Shown here: positions 6,555 through 14,566 of the stretch, piece after piece
Position numbering within the stretch: position 1 is the first letter of the stretch
Layout: each line of letters opens with the position of its first letter
Origin: Selenomonas sp. F0473
GTDB lineage: Bacteria > Bacillota > Negativicutes > Selenomonadales > Selenomonadaceae
Assembly (NCBI RefSeq): GCF_000315545.1
Contig: NZ_JH992902.1
Coordinates: 2,021,878 to 2,065,801, forward strand
Direction: 5' to 3'
DNA length: 43,924 nucleotides
The notes under the pieces: model-generated
Seen by the model: only the letters and a program-made list of their open reading frames with translations
The model's database searches: none
What the model was told of the DNA's origin: nothing
Translations under genes and position numbers: made by a program

Positions 6555-8246
6555 TTACGGAGAGCGCACCGGAACTTGCGGCGCGGATGTCAGGCGAATC
6601 TCAAAGGTACGCGGCCACGGGAAGTATGCCGCGATATTGTTCCGTCGGACGTACAGACGCATATCGCCGACGTAGAAGGGGGCGCGGAAGGCCGGCGTCG
6701 CTTCATAGGAACGGAGGCGGCGGCCAAGGTCATGCGCAAGCAGATCGTTCGCCCAGCGTGCGTTGCGCGTGAGATCGAGATCGGCGGTATTGGTATAGCC
6801 TGCGATATGCAGAGTGTCGTTCACCCGGTCAATGCTCTCCTTGAGATAAAACTCATCCTCCGCGATCCGCCCCGTGAGGAAGGAAAGATTGGCATAAACG
6901 GCGGATTCCCGATCTTCCTGCGAACGAGCCGCCTCTAATGCGCAGTGATAGAGCGCCGCCTCGGAGAGCGCCGTGCCGATGGCATTGCTCGCCGTATTCC
7001 ATCCGGCATAAGCGGCAAGGGCGTTTATCGGGACGTTTTTTTGGACGAGTATGGGCAGCAGCGCCTCATCGGCGCGGAAATGGCGAGAGAGATCTGCGAT
7101 TGCGATTTTTTTGTTCTGCGCGAGCATTTTTTTGACGGTGCCGGCAGTAGGCGCGCGAGAACCGAGCGTGTCGGCGTCGCTGTCGCCGGCCGATATGAAG
7201 AGCGTGATATCGGCATCCTCCGAGGTGCCCGATAAGGTGCAGCCGAGGAGCGCCGTTTTTTCGCGCGCCGTCTCGTCGTTGGAGATCGCCATGAAGGGGA
7301 ATACGGCCGCGCCCATCGACGGCGCGGCATAGCGAAGTGCGACGCGCGGGGCGGAACCGCCGTGCGCAAGCAGATCGTCCGTTCCGATCCGTGCGAGCAT
7401 AGAGAGGGCGATTTCATCGGCGCCGTGGACGATCATCACCCGATCGGCGGAGATGTTCTTTCGCGCCAGCAGGGCGGAGAGCTCCCGTTTTTTGAGATTA
7501 CCGACAGAGTACGGTTCGCCGTCATCCTGCCCGAGAATCAGGCGCGCGAGCGTGCCTTCTTCTGTGAGTTCGATGAGCATAGCGGCGAGCGCCGTGCTTT
7601 CATCGAAGTGTGCGAGGTATTTTTCTAAATCTGCGTCGGTAAAATTCTCGTGCAGTCGCGTCATTTCATTAGAGTCGACGGGGCATCCTTCGCCCATCCG
7701 TCCAAGCAGACGCGCATAGGAGAGCAGCGCGCGCCGTGCACGCCAATCCTCGATACTGTCCTGCGGTACGGCGCGCGGCAGAATATAAAAGGCGTGGAGC
7801 GGAACATTCGGATGGGCGGAATGCAGGGCGCGCAGATACGCGGCCAGCGTTCCGATATCCTCCGCGGAGATATGCGCCTCACGTGCGGCGACGAGGCCGC
7901 CCGAGAGGAGCTGATCTATGGAGAGAATCACGGCAGACGATTCGCCCGTGTGTGCGCCGAGCCATGCGCGCAGCGCCGCCGTATTGCCGGGCCGCGTGTA
8001 GTAGTCCATAGATTCCGACGGCGGCGTGAGGATTTCGCGCCCGATGATCTTTCCGCCGTTTATGACGAAGTCCGTACAGGGCGGGCGTGTGTCGAGAGGG
8101 ACGAGGAGGATGGGGCGTCCCTGTGTCGCCGACACAGCCGACACCGAACGGCCGTCGACATCCGCGGGGCTCGGATGCAGGACGCACCGGAAGAAGAGTA
8201 CGGCGCCGATCAGCATGAATATGATTGCCGGATACGGTTTGCGCAT
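6555..8246 (-). CDS. DUF4127 family protein
   Basis: The 563-residue protein begins with one N-terminal hydrophobic segment (about 8-22), so it is membrane-anchored or exported. The mature part opens with PILLVPLDTRPPC, the signature start of DUF4127, and continues with LSIDQLLSGGLVAAR and ILPRAVPQDS. The biochemical function of the family is not known to me. It has no close partner: exbD is convergent on one side and rsmD divergent on the other, so it is probably monocistronic. The ATG follows AAAGGAGG. The 136 bp between the exbD stop and this gene's stop hold the exbD terminator and nothing else I can name. Confidence 0.85.
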   Translation of the reverse strand: MRKPYPAIIFMLIGAVLFFRCVLHPSPADVDGRSVSAVSATQGRPILLVPLDTRPPCTDFVINGGKIIGREILTPPSESMDYYTRPGNTAALRAWLGAHTGESSAVILSIDQLLSGGLVAAREAHISAEDIGTLAAYLRALHSAHPNVPLHAFYILPRAVPQDSIEDWRARRALLSYARLLGRMGEGCPVDSNEMTRLHENFTDADLEKYLAHFDESTALAAMLIELTEEGTLARLILGQDDGEPYSVGNLKKRELSALLARKNISADRVMIVHGADEIALSMLARIGTDDLLAHGGSAPRVALRYAAPSMGAAVFPFMAISNDETAREKTALLGCTLSGTSEDADITLFISAGDSDADTLGSRAPTAGTVKKMLAQNKKIAIADLSRHFRADEALLPILVQKNVPINALAAYAGWNTASNAIGTALSEAALYHCALEAARSQEDRESAVYANLSFLTGRIAEDEFYLKESIDRVNDTLHIAGYTNTADLDLTRNARWANDLLAHDLGRRLRSYEATPAFRAPFYVGDMRLYVRRNNIAAYFPWPRTFEIRLTSAPQVPVRSP

Positions 8247-8400
8247 GGCTCATCCTCCTTTCCCTGTTGTCTCGCACAGTATAGCATAGAGCGCGCGGGC
8301 TGAAAAGGAATGAATTGCCCGGATGACGCGTGTCGTTTTATTTATGGAAAGGAAATAATCTTTATTTTGCGGGAGATGCACAATCGGGCGTCACAACAGG

Positions 8401-8430
8401 TTGAAATAAGGATGCGAGTTGTGGTAAAAT
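8401..8430 (+). promoter_or_regulatory. Promoter upstream of rsmD
   Basis: TTGAAA (8401-8406), an 18-base spacer and TAAAAT (8425-8430) precede rsmD by 35 bp. A second -10-like TAGAAT with TGG in front lies at 8445-8450. Confidence 0.55.
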
Positions 8431-8465
8431 AACAAGACCTATGGTAGAATACCGGGGGGAATACG

Positions 8466-9017
8466 ATGCGGATCATCACGGGAAGTGCGCGCGGATGCCG
8501 ATTAAAAGCGCCGACCGGGGAGGAGACGCGTCCCACGTCGGATCGCGCGCGCGAAGCGCTGTTCAGTATGCTCGGCAGCCGCGTGCCGGACGCGGAAGTA
8601 TTGGACCTCTTTGCCGGAACGGGCGCGCTCGCACTTGAGGCCCTTTCGCGCGGCGCACGGCACGCCGTGCTGATCGATCGCGCGACGTATGCGATTCTCG
8701 CGGAGAATGCGTGCCGGACAAAACTTGCCGCGCATGCGGAGATCCGCCGCGGGGACGTATTCGGTCAGATGGCGGCGCTCGTGCGGGCGCGTCGGACATT
8801 TGATCTGATCTTCGCTGATCCGCCCTATGCGGCGGGAGATGGCGCGCGTGTCCTCGGGGCTGTGGAGCCTCTGCTCGGAACGGACGGGCTTTTTGTCCTC
8901 GAGCAGAGCGCGGGCGAAGTCGTCACGGAGCACACGGGGGCCCTCAGGCTCGTGCGCGAGCGGCGCTACGGCGCGGCGCGCATTTGCTTTTATGAACGGC
9001 GGGAGGTGCAGGGATGA
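8466..9017 (+). CDS. rsmD: 16S rRNA (guanine(966)-N2)-methyltransferase RsmD
   Basis: This SAM-dependent enzyme methylates G966 of 16S rRNA in the assembling 30S subunit. In 183 residues it shows MRIITGSARG at the start, TRPTSDRAREALFSML (RNA/SAM contacts), the SAM loop DLFAGTGALALEAL near residue 44 and the catalytic N-methyltransferase motif ADPPYA near residue 119. Length and order match the family. The ATG of coaD overlaps its stop by 4 bases; rsmD-coaD is a standard Firmicute pairing. Confidence 0.95.
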   Translation: MRIITGSARGCRLKAPTGEETRPTSDRAREALFSMLGSRVPDAEVLDLFAGTGALALEALSRGARHAVLIDRATYAILAENACRTKLAAHAEIRRGDVFGQMAALVRARRTFDLIFADPPYAAGDGARVLGAVEPLLGTDGLFVLEQSAGEVVTEHTGALRLVRERRYGAARICFYERREVQG

Positions 9018-9502
9018 GGCGGGCCGTTTTTGCCGGGAGCTTTGATCCCGTAACGACAGGTCATATCGATATCATCGAACGTTCGGCCGCGATGTTCGAC
9101 GAGTTGATCGTCTGCATTTTTCATAACGTCCAAAAGGAAGGCTGTTTCCCCGTGGACGATCGCATCCGGTTTCTGCGCGAGGCGACGGCGCATATACCGA
9201 ACGTCCGCGTGGACGTTTCTTCCGGGCTCCTGACGGACTATATGCGGCAGGAGCAGGCGCGCGTCGTTGTGCGCGGCCTGCGCTCGGTCAAGGATTTCGA
9301 GTATGAGGAAAACCATGCGGCGATGATTCGTCACCTCATGCCCGAGAGCGATACCGTCTTTTTACTGACCCGCCCGGACCTGACCTTCGTCAGTTCCTCG
9401 GGCGTTCGGGAACTCATCCGCTTCCGCGGGCCGGTGCAGGGGATTGTGCCGCCGTCGGTGGAACGGGCGGTTCTGAAGTTATATGGGAAACGTACGCAGT
9501 GA
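9014..9502 (+). CDS. coaD: Phosphopantetheine adenylyltransferase
   Basis: CoaD transfers AMP from ATP to 4'-phosphopantetheine, the penultimate step of coenzyme A synthesis, which also supplies the prosthetic group of ACP encoded nearby. The 162-residue protein has the nucleotidyltransferase motif GSFDPVTTGH (residues 8-17), VVRGLRSVKDFEYE with the substrate-binding arginine, and the C-terminal VSSSGVRELI motif. It is full length and coupled to rsmD by a 4-base overlap. Confidence 0.96.
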   Translation: MRRAVFAGSFDPVTTGHIDIIERSAAMFDELIVCIFHNVQKEGCFPVDDRIRFLREATAHIPNVRVDVSSGLLTDYMRQEQARVVVRGLRSVKDFEYEENHAAMIRHLMPESDTVFLLTRPDLTFVSSSGVRELIRFRGPVQGIVPPSVERAVLKLYGKRTQ

Positions 9503-9539
9503 TTTAAGCGCCGCAGGGCACAGGTAAAGGAGTTTATTT

Positions 9540-10073
9540 ATGGCAGTAACGGATACGCTCAAAAAACTGGAAGATCTGGTGGCTGACGCCTCGCATTTTC
9601 CCTTTACGGATAAGGCGCTCGTCAATGACGACGAAATCGTGCACCTTGTGGAGGAGCTGCGTACGGATCTGCCCAAAGAACTGAACAGCGCGGCGCAGAT
9701 TATGGCGGAGAAGGACAGCATTCTCGGCAACGCGCAGGAAGAGGCGAAGAACGTCCTCGAGACCGCGCACACACGCGCAAATCAGCTCCTTGAGGAGAGC
9801 GAGATCGTCATACAGGCGAAAGAGCGCGCACGCGCGATCATGCAGCAGACGCAAGAGCAGGCGCGCGATCTGATGGAGCAGACGCAGGCGAACGCCGCCC
9901 GTCTGCAGAGCGATGCCGACGCCTATGCCAATCAGGTGTTCGAGCAGCTCATCGCCCATGTCGGCAGTACGTTCAAAGGCGTGCAGCAGGCGGAGGCGGG
10001 ACTGAACCAGGCAATGAACGTTCTCCGGACGGCTAAGGCGCAGATGAACGCGCCGCAGGAAGACGCGCAGTAA
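9540..10073 (+). CDS. Coiled-coil protein of unknown function (often labelled ATPase or F0 subunit B-like)
   Basis: The 177-residue product has no membrane segment and no catalytic motif I can name. Residues 1-50 are mixed. From about 55 to 130 the sequence is a long amphipathic helix very rich in A, E and Q, with near-repeats such as IMQQTQEQARDLMEQTQ, which suggests a coiled coil resembling the ATP synthase b-subunit stalk or DivIVA-like proteins. Similar proteins occupy this position between coaD and yceD in related bacteria, but the role is unknown. It follows coaD by 37 bp. A link with ATP synthase is unlikely, because there is no membrane anchor and no atp genes are nearby. Confidence 0.75.
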   Translation: MAVTDTLKKLEDLVADASHFPFTDKALVNDDEIVHLVEELRTDLPKELNSAAQIMAEKDSILGNAQEEAKNVLETAHTRANQLLEESEIVIQAKERARAIMQQTQEQARDLMEQTQANAARLQSDADAYANQVFEQLIAHVGSTFKGVQQAEAGLNQAMNVLRTAKAQMNAPQEDAQ

Positions 10074-10110
10074 TTTCAGACGCAGTGCGAAGCTCTATAA
10101 AAAACGCTCC

Positions 10111-10139
10111 TTGACAATGCGGAAAAGCATCGCTATAAT
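10111..10139 (+). promoter_or_regulatory. Consensus sigma-A promoter for yceD-rpmF
   Basis: TTGACA, a 17-base spacer and TATAAT match the housekeeping consensus at every position, only 17 bp before the yceD start, so the 5' leader is very short. Confidence 0.9.
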
Positions 10140-10156
10140 GTGAAAGGTCATGCGTC

Positions 10157-10657
10157 ATGATGAAATTAGACGTTGCCGCGGCGGCGTTTGCGCTCGGCGA
10201 GAGCCGCGCATTCGCCTTTGCGGCGGCACCTTCCTCTCTCGATATGGGGACGGACGCGCCGCGGTTCTGCGGCGATATTCACGTTGCGGGAACGGTGATG
10301 AACACGGGGCGGACGTTCCGTGTGGAAGGCCGCGTCACGGCGTGCAAGGCGTTCGTTTGCGACCGCTGCCTTGCGGAAGGCAGGCGGGACGTCGCGCATG
10401 ATTTTTCTGAAGACTATGCGAAGACTACGGGAGAAGCGGACGAGTTTACGGTATTCGACGGCGACGAGATCGTCATCGATACGCTCGTGCGCGATACCCT
10501 CCTTGTGGCTGAGCCGCTGCGCGAGCTGTGTAAGTCTGACTGCAAGGGGCTTTGTCCGGTCTGCGGACAGAACCTGAACGAGGGGCCGTGCGGCTGCGAT
10601 ACGTTCGTGCCCGATCCTCGACTGGCGGCTTTAGAGAGCCTGCTAAGGAACGACTAA
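10157..10657 (+). CDS. yceD: YceD/DUF177 family protein
   Basis: YceD-family proteins are almost always encoded directly before the ribosomal protein L32 gene, as here, and have been linked to 23S rRNA or ribosome accumulation; the molecular action is uncertain. The 166-residue protein has a Cys pair in FVCDRCLAEGRRD (near residues 60-70) and a C-terminal Cys cluster, CKSDCKGLCPVCGQNL followed by CGC, characteristic of DUF177 and probably metal-binding. Two adjacent ATG codons occur at 10157. The gene lies 15 bp before rpmF, and the pair has its own consensus promoter. Confidence 0.9.
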   Translation: MMKLDVAAAAFALGESRAFAFAAAPSSLDMGTDAPRFCGDIHVAGTVMNTGRTFRVEGRVTACKAFVCDRCLAEGRRDVAHDFSEDYAKTTGEADEFTVFDGDEIVIDTLVRDTLLVAEPLRELCKSDCKGLCPVCGQNLNEGPCGCDTFVPDPRLAALESLLRND

Positions 10658-10672
10658 GGAGGTGTATCCCAA

Positions 10673-10852
10673 GTGGCAGTACCGAAGAGAAAAACATCGA
10701 AGGCGCGCCGTGACCGACGCCGCGCGAACTGGAAACTCGAGGCGCCGAACTATGTGTCATGCCCGCAGTGTCATGAGCCCAAACTCCCGCATCATGTGTG
10801 TATGGAATGCGGTTATTATGACGGAAAACCTGTGGCCGAGGCCGCTGAATGA
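10673..10852 (+). CDS. rpmF: 50S ribosomal protein L32
   Basis: This 59-residue basic protein of the large ribosomal subunit starts [17 protein letters not shown] after a GTG initiator. It contains two CxxC pairs, CPQC (30-33) and CMEC (43-46), the zinc-ribbon form of L32 (C+ type), so it should bind zinc. AAGGAGGTG precedes the GTG at good spacing. It is cotranscribed with yceD and followed immediately by a terminator. Confidence 0.96.
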   Translation: MAVPKRKTSKARRDRRRANWKLEAPNYVSCPQCHEPKLPHHVCMECGYYDGKPVAEAAE

Positions 10853-10861
10853 GACCATTCT

Positions 10862-10910
10862 AAGCTGCTGTAAGAAGCCGATGCGCTTTTTGCGGCAGCT
10901 TTTTTATTTT
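10862..10910 (+). terminator. Intrinsic terminator after rpmF
   Basis: A stem of about 16 bp (left arm AAGCTGCTG..., with three G-U pairs; right arm ending GCAGCTT) is followed by a long T-rich tract, closing yceD-rpmF before the fatty acid cluster. Confidence 0.88.
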
Positions 10911-10925
10911 TTTACCAATCCCCCC

Positions 10926-10954
10926 TTGCTTTTCTTTTTAGCACCTAGTATAAT
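10926..10954 (+). promoter_or_regulatory. Promoter of the fapR-led fatty acid cluster
   Basis: TTGCTT (10926-10931) is followed after 17 bases by TATAAT (10949-10954). The spacer and -10 are overlapped by a FapR-like box, so binding would exclude RNA polymerase. Confidence 0.8.
10938..10954 (+). promoter_or_regulatory. FapR-like operator 1
   Basis: TTAGCACCTAGTATAAT matches the FapR box of Bacillus (TTAGTACCTRRTACTAA type) well in its left half and partly in its right half. It overlaps the -10 of the promoter. Confidence 0.65.
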
Positions 10955-10966
10955 GCCTTTATACTG

Positions 10967-10983
10967 ATAGCATCAGGTGCTAA
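10967..10983 (-). promoter_or_regulatory. FapR-like operator 2
   Basis: Read on the minus strand this is TTAGCACCTGATGCTAT, matching the FapR box at 14 of 17 positions. It faces operator 1, so the shared TTTAGCACCT half-sites form a 10-bp inverted repeat around the transcription start. Confidence 0.7.
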
Positions 10984-11010
10984 AATTTACAGTAAAGGAG
11001 GGGCGGCGGC

Positions 11011-11565
11011 ATGACCGAAAAAAAGCGGCGGCGCCAGGAGACGCTCGTCAAGGCCGTGCGCAAGGAACCTTTTCTAACCGACGAAGCGCTCGCAAAGAAA
11101 CTCGGGGTCAGCGTGCAGACGGTGCGGCTGGATCGTACGGAGCTCGGCATTCCCGAACTGCGCGCGCGCGTGCGCACGCTCGCCGAGCATGCGCGGGAGA
11201 AGGTGCGCGCCATCCCTCATACGGAAGTCGTGGGCGACCTCCTATCGCTCGAACTTGGACATGCGGGAACGTCCGCGCTCAAGGTGACCGACGATCTGAT
11301 CTTTGCCGATTTGGACGTCGCGCGCGGCACGGCGCTCTTCTCGCAGGCCAATTCGCTCGCGCTTGCGATCATCGATGCGCCCGTCGCGATGACGGGCGTC
11401 GCCAACGTTAAATATAAAGTGCCGATCCGCAAGGGCGACACGGTGATCGCGCACGCAGAGATCGTCAAGACCCGCGGCAATAAAATTTTTGTGTGGGTGA
11501 AGACCTACCGCGGGGAGCAGGAAGTGTTCCGCGCAAAATTTATTGTCGTCTCATTGGATAAGTAA
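11011..11565 (+). CDS. fapR: Transcriptional repressor of lipid synthesis FapR
   Basis: FapR represses fatty acid and phospholipid genes and is released from DNA by malonyl-CoA. The 184-residue protein has an N-terminal DeoR-like helix-turn-helix (residues 10-45, with ALAKKLGVSVQTVRLDRTEL), a linker helix, and a hot-dog ligand domain (about 65-184) with LFSQANSLALAII. Length and plan match Bacillus FapR. It is the first gene of the cluster, with AAAGGAGGGG before the ATG, and two candidate FapR boxes overlap or flank its own promoter, so it is most likely autoregulated together with the genes downstream. Confidence 0.93.
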   Translation: MTEKKRRRQETLVKAVRKEPFLTDEALAKKLGVSVQTVRLDRTELGIPELRARVRTLAEHAREKVRAIPHTEVVGDLLSLELGHAGTSALKVTDDLIFADLDVARGTALFSQANSLALAIIDAPVAMTGVANVKYKVPIRKGDTVIAHAEIVKTRGNKIFVWVKTYRGEQEVFRAKFIVVSLDK

Positions 11566-11597
11566 CGCAGAGGTCTCGTAGGAGAAGGGAGTGCAGG

Positions 11598-12611
11598 ATG
11601 CGGATAGCGGTCGACGTGATGGGCGGAGATTTTGCCCCGAAGGAGATTGTTCGGGGCGCGCTGGATGCGGCGAAGAAATACGACTGCGAGATTGTTCTCG
11701 TCGGCGATGAGGAGAAGATCCGCACCGAGCTGCACGGAGAGAATATCGAAGCGCTGCGCATCTCCATCGAACATGCGGCCGATGTGATCGGTATGGACGA
11801 GCATCCCGCCGAGGCCGTGCGCACGAAGAAGAGCGCCTCCATCGTCGTTGCCACGCGTCTCGTCAAAGAGGGAGTATGTGACGCCGTATTCTCGGCGGGA
11901 TCGACGGGGGCGGCCGTGGCCGCCGCGCAGCTCATCCTGCATCGGATCCGCGGCGTCGGGCGTCCCGCTATCGCAACGCCGATGCCGACCCCGGACGGCG
12001 TAACGCTGATGCTGGACTCGGGCGCCAACGTAGACTCGAAACCCGAGCATATCGTTCAGAGCGCGGTTATGGGGTCGCTTTACGCCCGGTACGTGTTCGG
12101 GGTCAAGAGCCCCCGCGTCGGCCTTCTCAACATCGGCGAGGAAGAGACGAAGGGGAACGAGCAGGCGAAGGAAACGTATCTGCTGCTTGCGGCCGAGCCG
12201 AATATCAACTTCTGCGGCAATGCCGAGGGACGCGATGTGCCGAAAGGAAATTTCGATGTTGTCGTTTGCGATGGATTTGTCGGCAATGTTGTGCTAAAAT
12301 TTGCAGAGGGGCTCGCAAAGACCATTCTGGGTCTCATCAAGGAAGAGGTGCGCCGCGGCGGCTTGATGGCGAAACTGGGCGCGTTGCTCCTTGTGCCGAC
12401 GCTGCGCCGTCTCGGCAAGCGGCTCGATGTCCGGGAGTACGGCGGCGCGCCGCTGCTCGGCGTCAGCGGCTGCTGTGTGATCGGTCACGGCTCCTCGGAC
12501 GCAAAATCCATCGCGAGCGCCATCGGCGCGACGGTGGACTATGTCAACGGTAAGGTGCTGGAAGAGATACGCGATGCTCTGGCAAAGGAGGAGGGGTCGA
12601 ATGCATCATAA
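11598..12611 (+). CDS. plsX: Phosphate acyltransferase PlsX
   Basis: PlsX converts acyl-ACP to acyl phosphate, the first step toward phosphatidic acid in bacteria using the PlsX/PlsY route. The 337-residue protein has the start MRIAVDVMGGDFAPKEIV, the DAVFSAGSTGAAVAAA block near 96 and VVCDGFVGNVVLKFAEG near 218, all typical of the family. It lies 32 bp after fapR and overlaps fabH by 11 bases. FapR-plsX linkage is also found in Bacillus. Confidence 0.95.
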   Translation: MRIAVDVMGGDFAPKEIVRGALDAAKKYDCEIVLVGDEEKIRTELHGENIEALRISIEHAADVIGMDEHPAEAVRTKKSASIVVATRLVKEGVCDAVFSAGSTGAAVAAAQLILHRIRGVGRPAIATPMPTPDGVTLMLDSGANVDSKPEHIVQSAVMGSLYARYVFGVKSPRVGLLNIGEEETKGNEQAKETYLLLAAEPNINFCGNAEGRDVPKGNFDVVVCDGFVGNVVLKFAEGLAKTILGLIKEEVRRGGLMAKLGALLLVPTLRRLGKRLDVREYGGAPLLGVSGCCVIGHGSSDAKSIASAIGATVDYVNGKVLEEIRDALAKEEGSNAS

Positions 12612-13608
12612 GATCAGCGCGGGCATCCTCGGGACGGGGTATTACCTCCCGGAGAAGGTGCTGACGAACTTCGACCTTGAAAAGATGGTCCAAACGAGCG
12701 ACGCGTGGATTGTCGAGCGCACGGGCATTCACGAGCGCCGCATTGCGGCCGAGGACGAGCCCGTCTCCGCGCTCGCACAGCGTGCGGCGGAGATGGCGCT
12801 GAAAGATGCCGGTATTGCCGCCGAGGACCTCGACCTCATCATCATGGCGACGCTCACCTCCGACCGTATCATCCCGGCGACGTCCTGCGTCCTGCAGGAT
12901 CGCCTTGGGGCCGCACATGCGGCGGCATTCGATCTCTCGGCCGCGTGCTCCGGGTTCGTCTATGCCGCTTCGATTGCGGCACAGTTCATCGAAGGCGGCG
13001 TCTATCGGCATGTCCTTGTCATCGGCGGCGAGACGCTCTCGCGGGTCGTCGACTGGCAGGACCGCAACACCTGCATCCTCTTCGGAGACGGTGCGGGCGC
13101 CGCCGTATTCGGTCCCGTTGAGGACGGTTACGGCATCCGTGCCTTTGATCTCGGCAGCGACGGATCGGGCGGCGATACGCTCGACATCCCGTCGAGCGGG
13201 AGCCTTTGTCCCGTGACCCCCGAGACCATCAGGCAGCGTCTGACCTATGTGCATATGGACGGCAGGGCGGTTTTCCGATTTGCCACCAAAGTCATGGGCA
13301 AGACCGTAGAAACATCTCTCGCACGCGCGGGGATGCAGCGGGAGGAACTGGATTTCCTCGTACCGCACCAAGCGAATATCCGCATTATCCAATCGGCGGC
13401 CAAACGGCTCGCTATGCCGATGGACAAAGTTATTATAAATATTCATCGTTACGGCAATATGTCTGCCGCATCCATCCCTGTCGCCCTCGCGGAGGCGGCG
13501 CACGCGCATCAGTTCAAAAAGGGAGACAACATTGCCCTCGCGGGTTTCGGTGCGGGACTTACATGGGCGTCATGTATTATGAAGTGGGCGAAGGAGGAAA
13601 ACGATTAA
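12601..13608 (+). CDS. fabH: 3-oxoacyl-ACP synthase III (FabH)
   Basis: FabH starts fatty acid chains by condensing an acyl-CoA primer with malonyl-ACP. In 335 residues the catalytic triad is visible: C116 in SAACSGF, H256 in VPHQANIRI and N286 in RYGNMSAAS. A longer in-frame reading exists upstream, but the ATG at 12601 follows GGAGGAG and gives the family's usual N-terminus, a glycine-rich ILGTGYYLPE. Its TAA shares a base with the ATG of fabK (TAATG). Confidence 0.96.
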   Translation: MHHKISAGILGTGYYLPEKVLTNFDLEKMVQTSDAWIVERTGIHERRIAAEDEPVSALAQRAAEMALKDAGIAAEDLDLIIMATLTSDRIIPATSCVLQDRLGAAHAAAFDLSAACSGFVYAASIAAQFIEGGVYRHVLVIGGETLSRVVDWQDRNTCILFGDGAGAAVFGPVEDGYGIRAFDLGSDGSGGDTLDIPSSGSLCPVTPETIRQRLTYVHMDGRAVFRFATKVMGKTVETSLARAGMQREELDFLVPHQANIRIIQSAAKRLAMPMDKVIINIHRYGNMSAASIPVALAEAAHAHQFKKGDNIALAGFGAGLTWASCIMKWAKEEND

Positions 13609-14555
13609 TGTTTGAAAACAATCCGGTTTGCCAGATGCTTGGTATCAAGTATCCAATCTTCCAAGGCGGTATGGCGTGGATCGGCACAGCCGAGCTCGCC
13701 TCTGCCGTCTCAAACGCCGGAGGGCTTGGCCTCATCGGTGCCGGTCATATGCCGCCCGATGCGCTGCGCAGCGAGATTCACAAGGTCAAGGATCGGACGA
13801 AGAACCCGTTCGGCGTCAACGTTATGCTCATGAGTCCCTTTGTGAAGGAAGTCATGCAGGTTGTGCTCGAAGAGCGCGTTCCCGTCATCACAACCGGAGC
13901 GGGGAATCCCGGCGAGTATGTGCCCGCGCTCAAAGAGATCGGTTCGAAGGTCATTCCCGTAGTCGCCTCGGTTGCGCTCGCGCGCCGTCTTGTGCGCACG
14001 GGCGTGGATGCCGTGATCGCAGAGGGCACGGAGTCCGGCGGGCATATCGGCGAGATTACGACGATGGCGCTCCTGCCGCAGGTGGTCGATGCCGTGGATG
14101 TCCCGGTCATCGGCGCGGGCGGCATCGCAGATTCCCGCGGTATGGCGGCCGCTTTTGCGCTCGGGGCGAAGGCGATTCAGATGGGCTCGCGCTTCGTGCT
14201 CAGTGAGGAGTGCATCGCGCATCCGAACTATAAGAAAGCCGTACTTAAAGCAAAGGACCGCTCGACGGTTGTCACGGGACGTTCGCTCGGGCATCCCGCA
14301 CGTGTGCTTCAAAACAAGCTTTCACGGAAATATGAGGAAATGGAAGCCGCGGGTGCCTCGCATGAGGAACTTGAACAGCTCGGCGTGGGCAGCCTGCGCC
14401 GTGCCACGCATGACGGCGACGTGGACAACGGCTCCGTCATGATCGGCGAGATCTCCGGGATGCTTTCGGACATCAAGCCCGTGAAGCAGATCATCGAGGA
14501 TATTGTCGGCGGACTTCCGAGCGCCGTGGACGCGGCGCGCAGCACCTATCAGTGA
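13608..14555 (+). CDS. fabK: Enoyl-ACP reductase II (FabK, FMN-dependent)
   Basis: FabK performs the last reduction of each elongation round with FMN and NAD(P)H and replaces FabI in several Firmicutes. The 315-residue TIM-barrel protein has YPIFQGGMAWIGTAEL at the start, GVNVMLMSPF near 67, EGTESGGHIGE near 140, the phosphate-binding VPVIGAGGIADSRGM near 165 and ALGAKAIQMGSRF. Position between fabH and fabD supports FabK rather than a generic nitronate monooxygenase. ATG 13608, preceded by AAGGAGG, is chosen over the longer in-frame reading that runs back into fabH. Confidence 0.93.
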   Translation: MFENNPVCQMLGIKYPIFQGGMAWIGTAELASAVSNAGGLGLIGAGHMPPDALRSEIHKVKDRTKNPFGVNVMLMSPFVKEVMQVVLEERVPVITTGAGNPGEYVPALKEIGSKVIPVVASVALARRLVRTGVDAVIAEGTESGGHIGEITTMALLPQVVDAVDVPVIGAGGIADSRGMAAAFALGAKAIQMGSRFVLSEECIAHPNYKKAVLKAKDRSTVVTGRSLGHPARVLQNKLSRKYEEMEAAGASHEELEQLGVGSLRRATHDGDVDNGSVMIGEISGMLSDIKPVKQIIEDIVGGLPSAVDAARSTYQ

Positions 14556-14566
14556 GGTGAAATACG

